A DNA stretch of 64,000 bases from Streptomyces endocoffeicus (GTDB lineage: Bacteria; Actinomycetota; Actinomycetes; Streptomycetales; Streptomycetaceae). A program made the position numbers and the translations under genes. Where the stretch lies: the NCBI RefSeq assembly GCF_016741935.1, contig NZ_JAERRG010000012.1, positions 244,962 to 308,961 on the forward strand, given 5' to 3'. Numbering within the stretch: position 1 is the first letter of the stretch; every line of letters starts with the position of its first letter. Below the pieces are notes generated by a model. It worked only from the letters and a program-made list of their open reading frames with translations, was not told the DNA's origin and did no database searches. This document shows, in pieces, positions 18,068 to 27,536 of this stretch.

Positions 18068-20071
18068 TTGGACTTCTCCCTGCTGGGTCCGGTAACTGTC
18101 ACCGCCGGCCCGCGAGCAGCACCCGTCGAGCTTCCGCTGGGGCCCGCCAAACGGCGCAGCGTGCTGGCGATGCTGCTGCTGCGGCCCAACGCGACGGTGT
18201 CCGTGGAGCAGTTGATATCCAGCCTGTGGGAGGACGAGCCGCCCGCCCACGCCCGGACCGTCATCCAGGGCCATGTCTCCCGGCTCCGCGCGGCCCTGGC
18301 CGAGGGCGGCGCCGAGGACCACGGCGTCGAGCTGGCCACCCACAGCTCCGCCTATCTGCTGCGCATCCCCGATTCCCTGATCGACACCCAGCGCTTCGAC
18401 CAGCTGACCGCCCAGGCCAGCCCGGAGTCCGCCCCCGGCGAGGCCGTCCAGCTGCTCCGGCAGGCGCTCGGTCTGTGGCGCGGCCCGGCGCTCACCGGGA
18501 CCGTGGCCAGCCCGCCGTTCGCGGCGGCCGCGCACGCCCTGGAGGAGCGGCGGCTGAGCGCCGTGGAGGCCCTGGCGCGGGCCCACGAGGGCCTGGGCGA
18601 GTATGAGCAGGCGGTGCGCGCCCTGCACCCCGCCGCCGTCGCCAACCCGCTGCGCGAGGGGCTGATCGCCGCCCTGATGCTGGCGCTGTACCGCTCCGGA
18701 CGGCAGTCCGACGCGATCGCCTGGTTCCACCGCACCCGGCAGCTGCTCGACGACGACCTGGGGGTCGACCCGGGCCAGCGGCTGAGCGCCGCGTACCAGG
18801 AGATCCTGACGGCGGCCCCCACGGCGGACGGACCGCGGGGCGGCGCCGAGGCCGCCGGACAGCAGCCGGGCGCACAGCCGTCGGCGGCCACCCCGCAGCA
18901 TCCGCTGTCCGCGGCCGCCCCGGCCCCCGCGCCCGAGCTGCTCCCCCGGCCCCCGGCGGGCTTCCACGGCCGGGGCGCGGAGCTGGCCGAGCTGACCCGG
19001 CTGACCCTGGGCACCGCCGAACCGGCCCAGGGCGGCGCCTCGGGCGAGTCCGGCGGCTACCCCCAGGCGGGCGGTATCGCGCTGCTCACCGGGCCCGCCG
19101 GGGTCGGCAAGACCGGTCTGGCGGTCCACTGGGGCCATGCCCGCGCCGCCGCCTTCCCCGACGGACGGCTCTTCGCGGATCTGCGCGGCTTCAGCGGCGG
19201 CGAGGCGGTGGTGCCCGCCGAGGTGCTGCGCGAGTTCCTGCTGGCCCTCGGCACCCCGGCCGAGCAGATCCCCACCTCGACCGAGGCCGCGTCCGCGCTG
19301 TACCGCTCGCTGGCCGCCCGCCGCAGGCTGCTGGTGGTGCTGGACAACGCGGGCAGCTCCGCCCAGGTGCGCCCGCTGCTGCCCGGCGGACCCCACTGCG
19401 CCACGCTGGTCACCAGCCGCAGCAGGCTGGACGGGCTGATCGCCACCGACGCCGCCCGCCCGGTACGGCTGCACGCCCTCGGCCCCGAGGACGGAGTGGG
19501 CCTGCTGGGCACGCTGCTGGGGCCCGCCCGGGTCGCCGAGGACCCGGAGGCCGCGCGGGAGCTGGTGGCCCTGTGCGACGGGCTGCCGCTGGCGCTGCGC
19601 GCCGCCTCCGCCCAGCTGATGGCCCGGCCCCGCTGGCGGCTGGCCCGGCTGGCCACCGCGCTGCGCGACGAGCGCCGCCGGCTCGCGCTGCTGTCGGCGG
19701 AGGACACCGGAGTGGCCGCCGCGCTGCGCAATTCGGTGGCCCGGCTCTCGGCGGACGACGCACAGCTGCTGCGGGCCCTGGGCGCCGGTTTCGCGCGGGA
19801 GGTCAACACCGCCGAGGCGGCCGCGCTGTCGGGCGCGGACCCCGAGCTGATCCAGGACTCCCTGGAGCGGCTGGCGGAGATGCACCTGCTGGACGAGGAG
19901 GCCACCAACCGCTACGTGATGAGCGACCTGGTGAAGCTCTTCGCCCAGGGCGACGGCAGCGACCGCGAGTCCCCGGGCGAGGCATCCGGCGGAGCGGCCG
20001 GCGGAGCCCCTGGCGGATCCCCTGGCGGGCCGTCACAAGGGCCGTCACAAGGGCCGTCACAAGGGGGCTGA
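18068..20071 (+). CDS. SARP-type regulator with NB-ARC domain (AfsR-like, no TPR domain)
   Basis: The 667-residue protein has an OmpR-like winged helix (about 1-90, MDFSLLGPVTV...), a bacterial transcriptional activation domain (about 97-245) and an NB-ARC ATPase domain from about 300 with P-loop TGPAGVGKTGLAVHWGH near 340. AfsR has a TPR region after this; here the protein ends soon after the ATPase with a repetitive Gly/Ser/Pro tail. SARPs activate secondary-metabolite promoters. The start is TTG at 18068, one base after the peptidase stop, with GGGGG upstream, so the two are likely co-transcribed. No biosynthetic cluster is seen nearby. Confidence 0.88.
   Translation: MDFSLLGPVTVTAGPRAAPVELPLGPAKRRSVLAMLLLRPNATVSVEQLISSLWEDEPPAHARTVIQGHVSRLRAALAEGGAEDHGVELATHSSAYLLRIPDSLIDTQRFDQLTAQASPESAPGEAVQLLRQALGLWRGPALTGTVASPPFAAAAHALEERRLSAVEALARAHEGLGEYEQAVRALHPAAVANPLREGLIAALMLALYRSGRQSDAIAWFHRTRQLLDDDLGVDPGQRLSAAYQEILTAAPTADGPRGGAEAAGQQPGAQPSAATPQHPLSAAAPAPAPELLPRPPAGFHGRGAELAELTRLTLGTAEPAQGGASGESGGYPQAGGIALLTGPAGVGKTGLAVHWGHARAAAFPDGRLFADLRGFSGGEAVVPAEVLREFLLALGTPAEQIPTSTEAASALYRSLAARRRLLVVLDNAGSSAQVRPLLPGGPHCATLVTSRSRLDGLIATDAARPVRLHALGPEDGVGLLGTLLGPARVAEDPEAARELVALCDGLPLALRAASAQLMARPRWRLARLATALRDERRRLALLSAEDTGVAAALRNSVARLSADDAQLLRALGAGFAREVNTAEAAALSGADPELIQDSLERLAEMHLLDEEATNRYVMSDLVKLFAQGDGSDRESPGEASGGAAGGAPGGSPGGPSQGPSQGPSQGG
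20027..20062. repeat. Three 12-bp repeats at the end of the SARP gene
   Basis: GGGCCGTCACAA occurs three times in perfect tandem, encoding GPSQ repeats just before the stop codon. The adjacent upstream sequence encodes further Gly/Ala/Ser near-repeats. Confidence 0.85.
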
Positions 20072-20204
20072 GCAGTGGCGAACAGCGGGGCGTTAGCGAG
20101 GCGTTAGCGGGCGGCAGCCGTTCACCAGCCGAACGGCAGCGGGTCCGGACAGGCTTGAGCCGTACCGGAAAACGCCCGAACGCCCGCTGAGGGGAGACCC
20201 CGCC

Positions 20205-20906
20205 ATGCCGCTCACCACCGCCCGCCTCGCCCACCGCGCCGGCACCCTGCGCTCGGTCGCTGCCGGACTGACGGTCGTCGCCGCGGGCATCACCCTCGCG
20301 GCGTGCGGCACCGCCGACGCGTCGGGCGTACGGACGGCCGGCGCGGCGGAGAGCATCGCCCCGGCCGTCCCCGCCGTCCCCGCCGCCCATGAGGATGGCC
20401 TCCAGGACGGCGCCCAGCGGGCCGCGGGGGACACGGCGGCGGGCGGGGCCGACGCCGGGGCCCAGGGCGGTCTGCGGGCCGACAGCGGCGCCGAGAGGGA
20501 GGCCGGGGTCTGCCGCCTCGACACGATGTCGGTGGGCGTCACCTCCGTCCCCCGCCCGGTCAACCACCTCCTGCTGGAGGTCACCAACCAGTCCGGCACG
20601 ACCTGCCGTCTCACCGGCTTCCCCTCGGTGCGGTTCGGCGCCGCGAGCCCGGCCGTGCCGGAGGCCGCGGACACCCGGCCCCAGACGGTCGTCACGCTGG
20701 CCCCCGGCGAGAGCGGCTACGCGGGCCTCACGACCTCCGCGGCGGACGACCCGGCCGACAGCCGTAAGGCCACCGGGCTGACCGTCTCCCTCCCCGGCGA
20801 GGACGGCCGCCGCTCCGTCGACCTCCCCGGCGACTCGGTGGAGGTCGGCCGCGGGGCGGAGGTCGGCTACTGGCAGAGCGACGCGTCCGACGCCCTGCTC
20901 TGGTGA
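20205..20906 (+). CDS. DUF4232 lipoprotein
   Basis: The 233-residue product is a lipoprotein: it has a basic n-region, a hydrophobic stretch and the lipobox LAAC near residue 30-33. An Ala/Asp/Gly linker leads to a C-terminal domain (about 100-230) of the DUF4232 type, beginning CRLDTMSVGVTSV and containing LLLEVTNQSGTTCRLTGFPSV and a two-Cys pattern. DUF4232 domains are common in actinobacterial surface lipoproteins and have no known activity. The ATG lies after GAGGGGAGA. The tandem repeats that follow the stop begin in its last codons. Confidence 0.82.
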   Translation: MPLTTARLAHRAGTLRSVAAGLTVVAAGITLAACGTADASGVRTAGAAESIAPAVPAVPAAHEDGLQDGAQRAAGDTAAGGADAGAQGGLRADSGAEREAGVCRLDTMSVGVTSVPRPVNHLLLEVTNQSGTTCRLTGFPSVRFGAASPAVPEAADTRPQTVVTLAPGESGYAGLTTSAADDPADSRKATGLTVSLPGEDGRRSVDLPGDSVEVGRGAEVGYWQSDASDALLW

Positions 20907-21024
20907 CCGCCCGTCCGGTGACGGCCCCCCGTCCGGTGACGGCCCCCCGTCCGGTGACGGCCCCCCGTCCGGTGACCGCCCCCGTCCGGTGACCGCCCCC
21001 GCCCTTCCGCTCCGGTGACCGCTC
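20902..21024. repeat. 15-18 bp tandem repeats starting at a stop codon
   Basis: Units of the form GGTGACGGCCCCCCGTCC follow one another from 20902, with three perfect 18-bp copies at 20917-20970, flanked by 15-17 bp variants and a longer last unit. The first unit contains the stop codon of the DUF4232 gene. Confidence 0.85.
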
Positions 21025-21079
21025 GACTCCGAGCCCCCCAGCCGGACAGGTAGCCGCCTCCCCCCGGCTACCTGCCCCG

Positions 21080-21107
21080 GACGGCCCCCGCTCCGGCGGG
21101 GGCCGTC
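21080..21107 (+). terminator. GC-rich terminator hairpin
   Basis: GACGGCCCCCGC (21080-21091) and GCGGGGGCCGTC (21096-21107) form a perfect 12-bp stem with a TCCG loop, followed by TCGTC. It probably ends transcription of the DUF4232 gene. Confidence 0.6.
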
Positions 21108-21297
21108 TCGTCATGTCCCACGGCATGGCCTCCCCCGTCCCGCACCTGGCCGTCTCCGTGGGCGTTTTGGCAGGTCGTCAGGGGTGGGTCCGGATGGGAC
21201 GTCCCAAAGGACGGCTCGGCCCCCGGAATACGCCGCCGCGCGGCCCAGAGTGGTTCCCGTCGCCGCGGCGGACGGCCGCCGCGGCCTCGACCGAGCG

Positions 21298-21318
21298 GTG
21301 CCGACACCCGGTCGGCAC
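21298..21318 (+). promoter_or_regulatory. Leader hairpin or operator before the NlpC-like gene
   Basis: GTGCCGAC-acccg-GTCGGCAC is a perfect 8-bp inverted repeat that ends about 10 bases before the AGGGGGAA ribosome site of the next gene. It could be an operator or an mRNA hairpin. Confidence 0.4.
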
Positions 21319-21341
21319 GCTCACCTAGGGGGAATCCAGAC

Positions 21342-22340
21342 ATGACACACTCCATCAGCCGCAACCGCCGGACCCTGCTGCGCAAGGTGCTCCCCGCGAT
21401 CGCCGCGGCGGGCATCGGCGCCACCGGGCTCGTCGGCTGCTCGGGCGGGGACGGCACCGCGGGCCATGACACCGACAAGGCGGCGAAGGCCGGGAAGGTC
21501 GCCGAGAAGGGCGCGACGAGCCGCGACACCTCGGCCAAGAGCTCGGACAGGGGCGGGGGCGCCGCGCTCAAGCTGAAGACGACCACGGGCGAGTTCGGCA
21601 CCAAGGCCGCGGCCACCGCCGACTTCCCCACCTGGGGCACCCGCTGGGTGGTCCACCAGACCGCCGACACCAGTTCCCCGTCCGTGGGCATGCTCAACAA
21701 GACCGCCCCGGGCCAGGACCGCATCACCGCCGACTTCCAGGTCGACACGGGGAAGAAGGTCTGCGAGGACGGGGCCTGCTCGACCTACATGGCCCATATC
21801 ACCGGGCCGGTCAACGGCTTCGTGAGCGTCGTCGCGGTGGACATCCCGCAGGACTCCCTCCCCGGCGTCCCGGTGCAGAACGGGGGCGGTGAGCCGCCGC
21901 GGCCGCCGCAGCCCGGCGGCAGCCGCGCCGAGGCGCTCCAGCGGGCCGCCACCTGGCTGACCGCCGACAACGGCGGCCGGGTGCCCTACAGCCAGGCCAA
22001 GGTCTGGAAGGACGGCTACCGCCAGGACTGCTCGGGCTATGTCTCCATGGCGCTGGGCCTCCAGGCGCCCGGCACCAACACCGTGGGCCTCACCGGCTCC
22101 AGCATCACCAAGCCGATCGCCGTCAACGACCTCCGGCCGGGCGACCTGCTGATCGACGCCTCGGGGAACAACAACACCCGGCACGTCGTGATGTTCGAGA
22201 AGTGGAACGACGCCGCCCACACCTCGTACACCTCCTACGAGCAGCGCGGCGACTTCGGGACGGATCACGCGACCCGTCGCTATGGACTGGAGCCGGGCAG
22301 CGAGTACAAGCCCTACCGGCCGCTGAAGTTCACGGACTGA
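21342..22340 (+). CDS. NlpC/P60-like lipoprotein
   Basis: The 332-residue product has a lipoprotein signal (lipobox LVGC near residue 30-33), a charged linker, a middle region with a CEDGACSTYM Cys pair, and a C-terminal NlpC/P60-like domain. The likely nucleophile is Cys in RQDCSGYVSMALGL (about 228) and the likely His is in NTRHVVMFEKW (about 284). Such domains cut peptidoglycan stem peptides, but the spacing is atypical and activity is unproven. The ATG follows AGGGGGAATCC. The next gene on the same strand starts 91 bp downstream. Confidence 0.78.
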   Translation: MTHSISRNRRTLLRKVLPAIAAAGIGATGLVGCSGGDGTAGHDTDKAAKAGKVAEKGATSRDTSAKSSDRGGGAALKLKTTTGEFGTKAAATADFPTWGTRWVVHQTADTSSPSVGMLNKTAPGQDRITADFQVDTGKKVCEDGACSTYMAHITGPVNGFVSVVAVDIPQDSLPGVPVQNGGGEPPRPPQPGGSRAEALQRAATWLTADNGGRVPYSQAKVWKDGYRQDCSGYVSMALGLQAPGTNTVGLTGSSITKPIAVNDLRPGDLLIDASGNNNTRHVVMFEKWNDAAHTSYTSYEQRGDFGTDHATRRYGLEPGSEYKPYRPLKFTD

Positions 22341-22431
22341 CGCGTTCCTGATCCGGTTCCGGTAACGAGCGGCACGTCCACCTCGGGGGTGTGGACGTGT
22401 CGCTCGGCATGTTCATGATCCACGTGCTGCA

Positions 22432-23292
22432 ATGGTGTACGTGCCAGCGCATCCGAATCGCCCAGAGAACCCACGACGAAAGCCACTCGCCCCGCTGCCC
22501 GAGGAACTCTCCGGCCCGGTACGGGAATTCGTGACCGCACTGCGCCGGATGCACGGCGAACTGGGACTCAGCCTCAAGGAACTGGAGGGGCGGCTGCCCG
22601 CGAGCCGGTCCTCCCTCTCCCGCTATCTGCGCGGCCAGAGCCTCCCCGACGAGCGGCTCCTGATCCAGTGGGGCAAGCTCTCCTTCACCGCCGAGGACCG
22701 GCTGCCCGAGCTGGTGACCCTGCTGCACCGGGCCACCGAGGCCGAGGCCGCCGTTGAGGCCGCCGACGGGCCGATGGCGTCCGGCGCCGCCCCGCCGGCT
22801 CGGGAGGAGACCCGGGAGGGATCCCCGGGGGGCCGGCCGTCCCGGCGCCGGCTGCGGCTCACGCTCGCGGCGGTGGGCACCGTCGTCGTCATCGGCGGGG
22901 CCACGGCCGGCGTGATCGCCTTACGGTCGTCCGGCGACGACTCGTCCCCGGGCGGCGCGGCGGGCTCCTCGCACCTGGGCAACGCCAAGATCACCGTCTA
23001 CAACGCCGAGAAGACCTGCCGGCACAAGCGCGTCCGCGAGTGCTCCCTGGGCCTGGCCGGGGATCCGTACCAGGCCTACCGCCCGTCGAACATCGTGGGC
23101 CGGGCCTGGCACGGCGATGCGCTGCGCGCCGACTGCCGCATCGCCAACGGCGTCACGGTGACCGACGAGGCGGGCGGGCACAGCAGCATGTGGTTCCGCG
23201 TCGCCAAGGACGGCAAGCGGATGTGGGTGCCGGGCATCCGGATCCGCCAGGACCAGGTGCAGTACTCCACGCTGCCCAACTGCCCGGACTGA
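22432..23292 (+). CDS. Membrane-anchored helix-turn-helix protein with a TTA codon
   Basis: The 286-residue protein has an XRE-like helix-turn-helix near residues 36-75 (LSLKELEGRLPASRSSLSRY), a charged linker, one transmembrane helix (about 144-164) and an outer domain of about 110 residues with Cys pairs (TCRHKRVREC). This is the layout of streptomycete HTH proteins that pass a surface signal inward. Codon 164 (22921-22923) is TTA, so translation should depend on the bldA leucine tRNA. The ATG at 22432 is followed by GTG codons at 22435 and 22441 that could also start it. Confidence 0.75.
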   Translation: MVYVPAHPNRPENPRRKPLAPLPEELSGPVREFVTALRRMHGELGLSLKELEGRLPASRSSLSRYLRGQSLPDERLLIQWGKLSFTAEDRLPELVTLLHRATEAEAAVEAADGPMASGAAPPAREETREGSPGGRPSRRRLRLTLAAVGTVVVIGGATAGVIALRSSGDDSSPGGAAGSSHLGNAKITVYNAEKTCRHKRVRECSLGLAGDPYQAYRPSNIVGRAWHGDALRADCRIANGVTVTDEAGGHSSMWFRVAKDGKRMWVPGIRIRQDQVQYSTLPNCPD

Positions 23293-23306
23293 CCACGGGT
23301 CAGGTC

Positions 23307-25145
23307 TCAGTCGTCCATTCCGGCGAGCACCAGCGGCAGCCGGTTCGCGCCGCCCTCGGTGATCCGCACCGGGACGCCCCAGTCCTGCTGGTGCACATGG
23401 CACGCCGGGTACTCGTTCGCACCCGCGGCGGAGCCGCCATGGGAATCAGTGTCGTCACAGGAGGCGGCCATCGCCGAGACGTGCAGCACGCCCTCGGTCA
23501 CGCCCTCCGTAAGGACGAGCTCACGGTTCAGATCCGTTCCCGCGCCGTCGCCCCCGGCCAGCAGCTCCGGCGGGGTGGAGCTGACCAGCAGCCGGGTGGA
23601 GGGGCCGTAGCGGGTGTCCAGCTTCTGCCCCTCGGGCGCCTGGAAGACCACGTCAAGACGGAGCGTCCCCGGGGCGATGTCGGTCGCGGCGCGCCGGGTG
23701 CGGTGGGCCACCGCCTCGACCCTTACGGCCTCCTCCGGCAGCCGCAGCCGGGTCAGCCGGTGCCGGGCGGACTCCACCACGACGATGTCCCCGTCGGCCA
23801 GGACCGCGCCGGAGGGCTCGCGCAGATCCGTGGCGAGCGTGGAGACCTCGCCACTGGCCGGGTCGTAGCGGCGCAGCGCGTGGTTGTAGGTGTCCGAGAT
23901 CGCCACCGAGCCGTCGGGCAGCGCGGTGACGCCCAGCGGATGCTGGAGCAGCGCCTGATCGGCGGCGCCGTCCCGGTGGCCGAAGTCGAAGAGCCCGGTG
24001 CCGACGGCCGTACGGACCGTGAAGCCCTTACCGTCGCGCTCGACGTAGCGCACCGCGGAGGTCTCGGAGTCCGCGATCCACAGCCGGTCCTCGGTCGCGG
24101 CGAGCCCGGAGGGCTGGGCGAACCACGCCTCCTCGGCCGGGCCGTCGACCAGGCCCTCGTTGGTGGTCCCGGCGGCGGCCCGTACGGTCCCGGTCTCCGG
24201 GTCGTAGGTCCACAGCTGGTGGACGCCCGCCATGGCGATCCACAGCCGGCCGGCGAACCAGGCCACGTCCCAGGGGGAGGACAGGTCGACCTCGCGGGCG
24301 GGCCCCTCGGTGGGCGACCCCTGCCACCACTGGCGGCCGGTCCCGGCGAGCGTGGTGACCTCGCCGGTGGCCGGGTCGTAGCGGCGCAGCGCGTGGTTCA
24401 CGGTGTCGGCGACGGCCACGGTGCCGTCGGGGAGCAGGGCGAGCCCCTGGGGCTCGCTGAACCGGGCCCGCTCGCCCGTGCCATCGGTAAGGCCGCGCTC
24501 GCCCGCGCCGATCCGCCGCACCACGCTCTCGCCGTCCGCCGCGAGCTCCACCAGCTGATGGCGGGTGGTGTCCGAGACGAGGAAGGTGCCGCCGGGCAGC
24601 GGCAGCGCCTTACCGGGGAAGCGGAGCTCGGTGGGGACCGGCTCCGGGGGCACATAGGGGCCGTCGCCGCGCCGCAGGGTGCCCTTGGCGGCGTGCTCGG
24701 TCTCCAGCTGCCCCACGAGGGTCTCCAGGGCGTGGGCATGGCCCTCGCCCGCGTGCTGGGCGACCACATAGCCCTCGGGGTCGATGACGACGAGGGTGGG
24801 CCAGGCCCGTACCGCGTACTGCTTCCAGGTGGCCAGCTCGGGGTCGTCGAGGACCGGGTGGTGCACCTCGTAGCGCTCGACCGCGTCCACGACCGCCTGG
24901 TGCTCGGCCTCGTGGACGAACTTCGGCGAGTGCACCCCGACGATCACCACGGTGTCGCGGTGCTTCTCCTCCAGCTCGCGAAGTTCGTCCAGGACATGCA
25001 GGCAGTTCACACAGCAGAACGTCCAGAAGTCGAGGATGACGATGCGTCCTCGCAGGTCGGTGAGGGCGAGGTCGGTACCGCCGGTGTTGAGCCAGCCGCC
25101 CCGGCCGATCAGCTCGGGGGCGCGGACGCGTGCACGTGAAGCCAT
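23307..25145 (-). CDS. Thioredoxin-like/NHL-repeat protein
   Basis: The 612-residue protein has an N-terminal thioredoxin/TlpA-like domain (about 1-165) and an NHL-repeat beta-propeller (about 190-500), then a C-terminal beta domain of about 110 residues. The redox site reads DFWTFCCVNCLHVLDEL near residue 31, so it carries a CCVNC motif instead of WCxxC; this matches the NHLRC2 group. Repeats of the form LPDGTVAVADTVNHALRRYDP are obvious. I chose the ATG at 25145 because the domain starts straight after; an ATG at 25178 adds 11 residues. The function is unknown, and no signal peptide is visible. Confidence 0.87.
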   Translation of the reverse strand: MASRARVRAPELIGRGGWLNTGGTDLALTDLRGRIVILDFWTFCCVNCLHVLDELRELEEKHRDTVVIVGVHSPKFVHEAEHQAVVDAVERYEVHHPVLDDPELATWKQYAVRAWPTLVVIDPEGYVVAQHAGEGHAHALETLVGQLETEHAAKGTLRRGDGPYVPPEPVPTELRFPGKALPLPGGTFLVSDTTRHQLVELAADGESVVRRIGAGERGLTDGTGERARFSEPQGLALLPDGTVAVADTVNHALRRYDPATGEVTTLAGTGRQWWQGSPTEGPAREVDLSSPWDVAWFAGRLWIAMAGVHQLWTYDPETGTVRAAAGTTNEGLVDGPAEEAWFAQPSGLAATEDRLWIADSETSAVRYVERDGKGFTVRTAVGTGLFDFGHRDGAADQALLQHPLGVTALPDGSVAISDTYNHALRRYDPASGEVSTLATDLREPSGAVLADGDIVVVESARHRLTRLRLPEEAVRVEAVAHRTRRAATDIAPGTLRLDVVFQAPEGQKLDTRYGPSTRLLVSSTPPELLAGGDGAGTDLNRELVLTEGVTEGVLHVSAMAASCDDTDSHGGSAAGANEYPACHVHQQDWGVPVRITEGGANRLPLVLAGMDD

Positions 25146-25388
25146 ATCCGTATGAAACAGCAGTCCCGGTCGTGCCATTCCCCCGCCCCCGGCGGCTTTC
25201 CACCGATGCGTACGGGTACGTCCGGAGTTAAGGCCGGGGCGGGCGCAGACTACCATCGCGGGCAGGCCGCGAGCCGCCGATCCGGGCCTACGATCAGACC
25301 GGAAAGCACTGCCCGTGCGCTCGTGGGCAGCGTAACTTGAACGCACACACCAGCACCCAGCCCGCGCACCAACCGCCCGAGGGGTCCC

Positions 25389-26213
25389 GTGACCGTCCAT
25401 CCCAGCCTTCAGACCTCCATCGACGCCTGGACGCACTCCATCGACGCGATAACGGAGTTGGTCAACCCGCTAGCGGAGAGCGAGTGGAACCGCGCCACCG
25501 AGTGCCCGGGATGGTCCGTGCGGGACGTCGTTTCGCATGTGATCGGCCTCGAATGCGAGATGCTCGGCGATCCCCGCCCCATCCACACCCTGCCGCGCGA
25601 CCTCTACCACGTCACCAACGAGCTGTCGCGGTACATGGAGGTCCAGGTCGACGTACGGCGCTGCCACACCGCGCCCGAGATGACCTCCGAGCTGGAGTAC
25701 ACCGTCATCCGGCGGGGCCGCCAGCTGCGGAACGAGAAGCGCGAGCCGGACGCCATGGTGCGCTGGCCCGGCGGCACCGAGGTGGCGCTGGCGGAGGCCC
25801 TGACGCGGCGGGCCTTCGACATCTGGGTGCACGAACAGGATCTGCGCCGGGCCCTGAACAAGCCGGGCAACCTCGACTCGCCGGGCGCCACGATCACCCG
25901 TGATCTGCTGCTGTCGGGGCTGCCGAAGGTGGTCGCCAAGGACGCGGGCGCGGCGCCCCAGTCGGCCGCCGTCTTCGATGTGCACGGCCCGATGGAGTTC
26001 ATGCGGACGGTCCGGGTCGACGCGGACGGCCGGGGCAGCATCGACGGCAGCGTCTCGCTGGGGCCGACGGTGACCCTCACCCTGGACTGGGAGACCTACG
26101 TCCGGCTGGCCTGTGGGCGGGTGCGGCCCGAGGCGGTCTCGGAGCGGCTGAAGATCGAGGGCGACCAGCAGCTGGCGGACGCGATCCTCCAGCACTTCGC
26201 GGTCACGCCGTAG
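25389..26213 (+). CDS. Mycothiol-dependent maleylpyruvate isomerase-like (DinB fold) protein
   Basis: The 274-residue product belongs to the MDMPI/DinB-like superfamily that is expanded in actinobacteria. Members use mycothiol and a bound metal to transform electrophiles. The metal site is visible as CPGWSVRDVVSHVIGLE (His about 49) and DIWVHEQDLRRALN (His about 145). A C-terminal SCP2-like domain (about 180-270) contains SLGPTVTLTLDWETYVRLACG. The start is GTG at 25389 with GAGGGG upstream. The reaction is unknown; the isomerase name comes from the family only. Confidence 0.85.
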   Translation: MTVHPSLQTSIDAWTHSIDAITELVNPLAESEWNRATECPGWSVRDVVSHVIGLECEMLGDPRPIHTLPRDLYHVTNELSRYMEVQVDVRRCHTAPEMTSELEYTVIRRGRQLRNEKREPDAMVRWPGGTEVALAEALTRRAFDIWVHEQDLRRALNKPGNLDSPGATITRDLLLSGLPKVVAKDAGAAPQSAAVFDVHGPMEFMRTVRVDADGRGSIDGSVSLGPTVTLTLDWETYVRLACGRVRPEAVSERLKIEGDQQLADAILQHFAVTP

Positions 26214-26240
26214 CGCTCCGGGGACCGGAGGGCCACGGCG

Positions 26241-27536
26241 TCACGCCGGTACGTGCACCGCCTCGACGCGGCTCGCGACCACGCGCTCGCGCTCCCGGCG
26301 GTGCGCCCGTCCGCGCAGCCGCAGGATCTGGATGACGCCGAGCGCCTGCAGCACGAACACCGAGGCGAACGCGATCCGGAAGTTCTCGCCGGTCAGGTCC
26401 AGCAGGACGCCGACGGCCAGCAGCGTGGTCATCGAGGCCGTGAAGCCGCCCATGTTGACGATTCCCGAGGCGGTGCCGGTCCGCTCGGGCGGATTCGCGG
26501 GCCGGGCGAAGTCGAAGCCGATCATCGACGCGGGCCCGCAGGCGCCGAGCACCGCACACAGGACGATCAGCAGCCACATGGGCGCGTGGGCGGACGGCCA
26601 GAACAGCACGGTGCCCCACAGCAGCGCGGTGGCGCCGACCGTACCGAGGGCCAGCGGGGCGCGGGCGGCGTGGTGCCGGGCGATGACCTGCCCGTAGACC
26701 AGGCCGACCGCCATGTTGGACAGCACCACCAGGGTCAGCAGCTGACCCGCGGTCGCCCGGGACAGCCCCTCGGCCTCGACCAGGAACGGCATCCCCCACA
26801 GCAGCAGGAACACCATCGCCGGGAACTGGGTGGTGAAGTGCACCCACATGCCCAGCCGGGTGCCGGGCTCGCGCCAGGCGTCCGCGATCTGCCAGCGGAC
26901 GTAGTCGGCGCCCATATGGGAGGCGGGCGCGGGCTCGAAGCCCTTCGGGTGGTCCTTGAGGAAGAGCAGCACCAGGACGAAGACGGCCACCCCGCCGAGC
27001 GCGCTGCCCGCGAAGGTCGTGGTCCAGCCCGCGCTGTGCAGCGCGCGGGCGATCACCAGCGTGGAGATCAGGTTGCCCGCCATCCCGAAGAGCGCCGCGA
27101 CCTGGGCGATCATCGGCCCCCGGCGGGCCGGGAACCAGCGCGAGCCGAGTCGCAGCACGCTGATGAAGGTCATCGCGTCACCGCAGCCGAGCAGCGCCCG
27201 GGAGACCAGCGCCATCAGGTACGAGTGGGAGAGCGCGAAGCCGAACTGCCCCAGCGTGAAGAGCACCACGCCGAGCATGAGCACCTTACGGGTGCCGAGA
27301 CGGTCGACCATGAGCCCGACCGGTATCTGCATCCCGGCGTAGACCAGCACCTGGAGGATGGAGAAGGTCGACAGCGCCGAGGAGTTGATGTGGAAGCGCT
27401 CGGCGGCGTCGATACCGGCGACACCGAGGCTGGTGCGATAGGTGATGGCGACGAAGTAGACGGCGACGCCCAGGCTCCATACGGCGACGGCACGACGTCC
27501 GCCGGGTGGATCACCGGGCAACTGGGCCGAGGTCAT
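26241..27536 (-). CDS. Major facilitator superfamily transporter
   Basis: A 431-residue membrane protein with about 12 hydrophobic segments, typical of secondary transporters. The loop 2-3 signature is present as GLMVDRLGTRKVLMLG (about 73-88). It starts inside the end of the upstream GntR gene (ATGA overlap), so the two form an operon in which the regulator probably responds to the transported compound. The substrate is unknown; relatives carry organic anions or sugars acids. Confidence 0.88.
   Translation of the reverse strand: MTSAQLPGDPPGGRRAVAVWSLGVAVYFVAITYRTSLGVAGIDAAERFHINSSALSTFSILQVLVYAGMQIPVGLMVDRLGTRKVLMLGVVLFTLGQFGFALSHSYLMALVSRALLGCGDAMTFISVLRLGSRWFPARRGPMIAQVAALFGMAGNLISTLVIARALHSAGWTTTFAGSALGGVAVFVLVLLFLKDHPKGFEPAPASHMGADYVRWQIADAWREPGTRLGMWVHFTTQFPAMVFLLLWGMPFLVEAEGLSRATAGQLLTLVVLSNMAVGLVYGQVIARHHAARAPLALGTVGATALLWGTVLFWPSAHAPMWLLIVLCAVLGACGPASMIGFDFARPANPPERTGTASGIVNMGGFTASMTTLLAVGVLLDLTGENFRIAFASVFVLQALGVIQILRLRGRAHRRERERVVASRVEAVHVPA

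Larger units (their letters stand above)
20907..21341. other. 435-bp intergenic region
   Basis: No gene was found here. In order it holds the tandem repeats, the terminator hairpin at 21080-21107, an unassigned stretch that includes a GGGACGTCCC palindrome at about 21198-21207, and an 8-bp inverted repeat at 21298-21318 just before the next ribosome site. Confidence 0.6.

Noticed and set aside
18068..20071. Regulator of a nearby antibiotic cluster
   Set aside because: No biosynthetic genes (PKS, NRPS, terpene) are seen in the window.
20902..21024. Possible CRISPR array
   Set aside because: The units abut with no unique spacers and are too short; this is a simple tandem repeat. The same holds for 63941-64000.
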